Assembly: GCA_964558505.1 (NCBI GenBank)
Contig: CAZLEI010000035.1
Coordinates: 1 to 12,354 of the forward strand
Origin: CAYMPW01 sp964558505
GTDB lineage: Archaea; Thermoplasmatota; Thermoplasmata; Methanomassiliicoccales; Methanomethylophilaceae
Direction of reading: 5' to 3'
Length of the DNA: 12,354 nucleotides
Part shown: piece after piece, positions 11,699 through 12,354 of the stretch
How positions within the stretch are numbered: the first letter of the stretch is position 1
Layout: each line of letters starts with the position of its first letter
Program-made: the position numbers and the translations under genes
The notes under the pieces: generated by a model
What the model saw: the letters and a program-made list of their open reading frames with translations, nothing else
What the model was told of the DNA's origin: nothing
Database searches by the model: none

Positions 11699-12354
11699 TC
11701 AAGGCGACAGCCTGCTCGGGTCCCTGGGGAAGAGTATGGCCTCCCTTATGTTGGGGAGGTCGAGCATCTTGACCAGCAGCCTCTCGATCCCTATGCCCCA
11801 TCCGCCGTGCGGGGGCATGCCGAACTTGAAGGCGTCCAGATAGAATCCGAAATCCTCGGGGTCCAGTCCCTTCTTCTTCAGCCTCTCCACCAGGACATCG
11901 TACCTGTGCTCCCTCTGGCCGCCGGACGATATCTCCTGTCCCCTGTAATCGAGGTCGAAGGAGTACGAGTACGTGGTGCCCTCTTTCTCCATGATGTAGA
12001 ACGGCTTCGCCTCCTCGGGGTATTCGGCGATCCAGTAGAGGTCCTGTCCTTTCGCCATCATGACATCGCCGACGATCTTCTCGCCGTCGGTGCCGAGGTC
12101 GTCGCCCTCTTTGAGTGCCAGACCTGCATCGTTGACGATCTTGAGGCATTCGGAGTATGTGAGCATCGGGTAAGGCGTGGCCGGTACCGTGATCTCCTTT
12201 CCGAGTATCTGCAGCTGTTTGGCCCCTTTCTCCTTAAGGCCCTTGAGGACGTGGTCGACTATCTTCTCGATCATGGCCATGACGTCCTCCTGCTTGTCGA
12301 TCCAGGACATCTCGCCGTCGAAGGATATGAACTCCGTCACGTGCCTGTTGGTGT
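11699..12354 (-). CDS. aspS: Aspartyl-tRNA synthetase, C-terminal half (partial)
   Basis: Class II synthetase; 217 codons plus the stop are visible and the gene continues past the right edge. The fragment begins in the catalytic domain at TNRHVTEFISFDGEM, the counterpart of the motif 2 region RHxTEFxSxDxEM. It includes EISSGGQREHRYD and motif 3 GGWGIGIERLLVKMLDLPNIREAILFPRDPSRLSP at the C-terminus, where archaeal AspRS ends. The N-terminal OB-fold anticodon domain, expected in the missing part, is not seen. Archaeal AspRS is often non-discriminating and also supplies Asp-tRNA-Asn. Whether this one is cannot be decided from the fragment. AsnRS is a less likely alternative, given the archaeal AspRS-like LFPRDPSRLSP ending. 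Confidence 0.92.
   Translation of the reverse strand, partial: TNRHVTEFISFDGEMSWIDKQEDVMAMIEKIVDHVLKGLKEKGAKQLQILGKEITVPATPYPMLTYSECLKIVNDAGLALKEGDDLGTDGEKIVGDVMMAKGQDLYWIAEYPEEAKPFYIMEKEGTTYSYSFDLDYRGQEISSGGQREHRYDVLVERLKKKGLDPEDFGFYLDAFKFGMPPHGGWGIGIERLLVKMLDLPNIREAILFPRDPSRLSP

Noticed and set aside
11082..11843. Plus-strand open frame of about 250 codons at the right end
   Set aside because: Antisense to the Hjc-like gene, crosses the aspS hairpin and starts inside the guide RNA; no family features.
1..12354. tRNA genes, CRISPR arrays, insertion sequences or prophage genes
   Set aside because: No TPsiC-like GGTTCGAATCC cloverleaf, no regularly spaced repeats, and no transposase or integrase were seen; every long frame is a housekeeping gene or its shadow.

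Overview
The window is a compact, moderately GC-rich stretch of archaeal chromosome, probably from a methanogen of the Thermoplasmatota such as Methanomassiliicoccales. Evidence for archaea: GltX is of the archaeal GluRS (GlnRS-like) type, AspRS is archaeal, and there are a Trm1 tRNA dimethyltransferase, a THEP1 NTPase, an MptD-type dihydroneopterin aldolase and a Hjc-like nuclease. Several genes also have a TATA box A about 26-30 nt upstream of the start codon, the geometry of leaderless archaeal mRNAs. The order-level guess is weaker. It rests on overall gene character and on the 13 gene ends seen here, 11 TGA, 2 TAA and no TAG, which would fit an organism that keeps TAG for pyrrolysine.

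Layout. Positions 1-96 hold the 3' end of an unrecognised gene, followed by a small helical protein (249-560). Next is an iron-uptake pair: a DtxR-family metal sensor fused to a C-terminal FeoA domain (667-1326), directly followed by the ferrous iron transporter FeoB (1328-3244). FeoB runs head-on into gltX (3245-4930, minus) with no intergenic base. gltX is divergent from a UbiD-family decarboxylase (5017-6276), most likely the anhydromevalonate phosphate decarboxylase of archaeal isoprenoid synthesis. A perfect 11-bp hairpin separates it from convergent purA (6338-7642, minus).

Further right on the minus strand is a possible unit mptD - THEP1 - trm1 (9975 down to 7829). nadA (quinolinate synthase, 10110-11006) is divergent from mptD. 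The right end has a Hjc-like nuclease gene (11097-11627, minus) and the 3' half of aspS (11699-12354, minus).

The most interesting item is in the 90-bp gap after nadA. Positions 11028-11098 have the full architecture of an archaeal box C/D guide RNA: closing stem, C, guide, D', 3-nt spacer, C', 12-nt guide, D, stem. The D guide is complementary to an anticodon loop with anticodon CAU, and the nucleotide selected by the D+5 rule is the wobble C34. This predicts 2'-O-methylation of C34 in tRNA-Met. With trm1, gltX and aspS, the window is rich in tRNA-related functions, but these genes do not form one operon.
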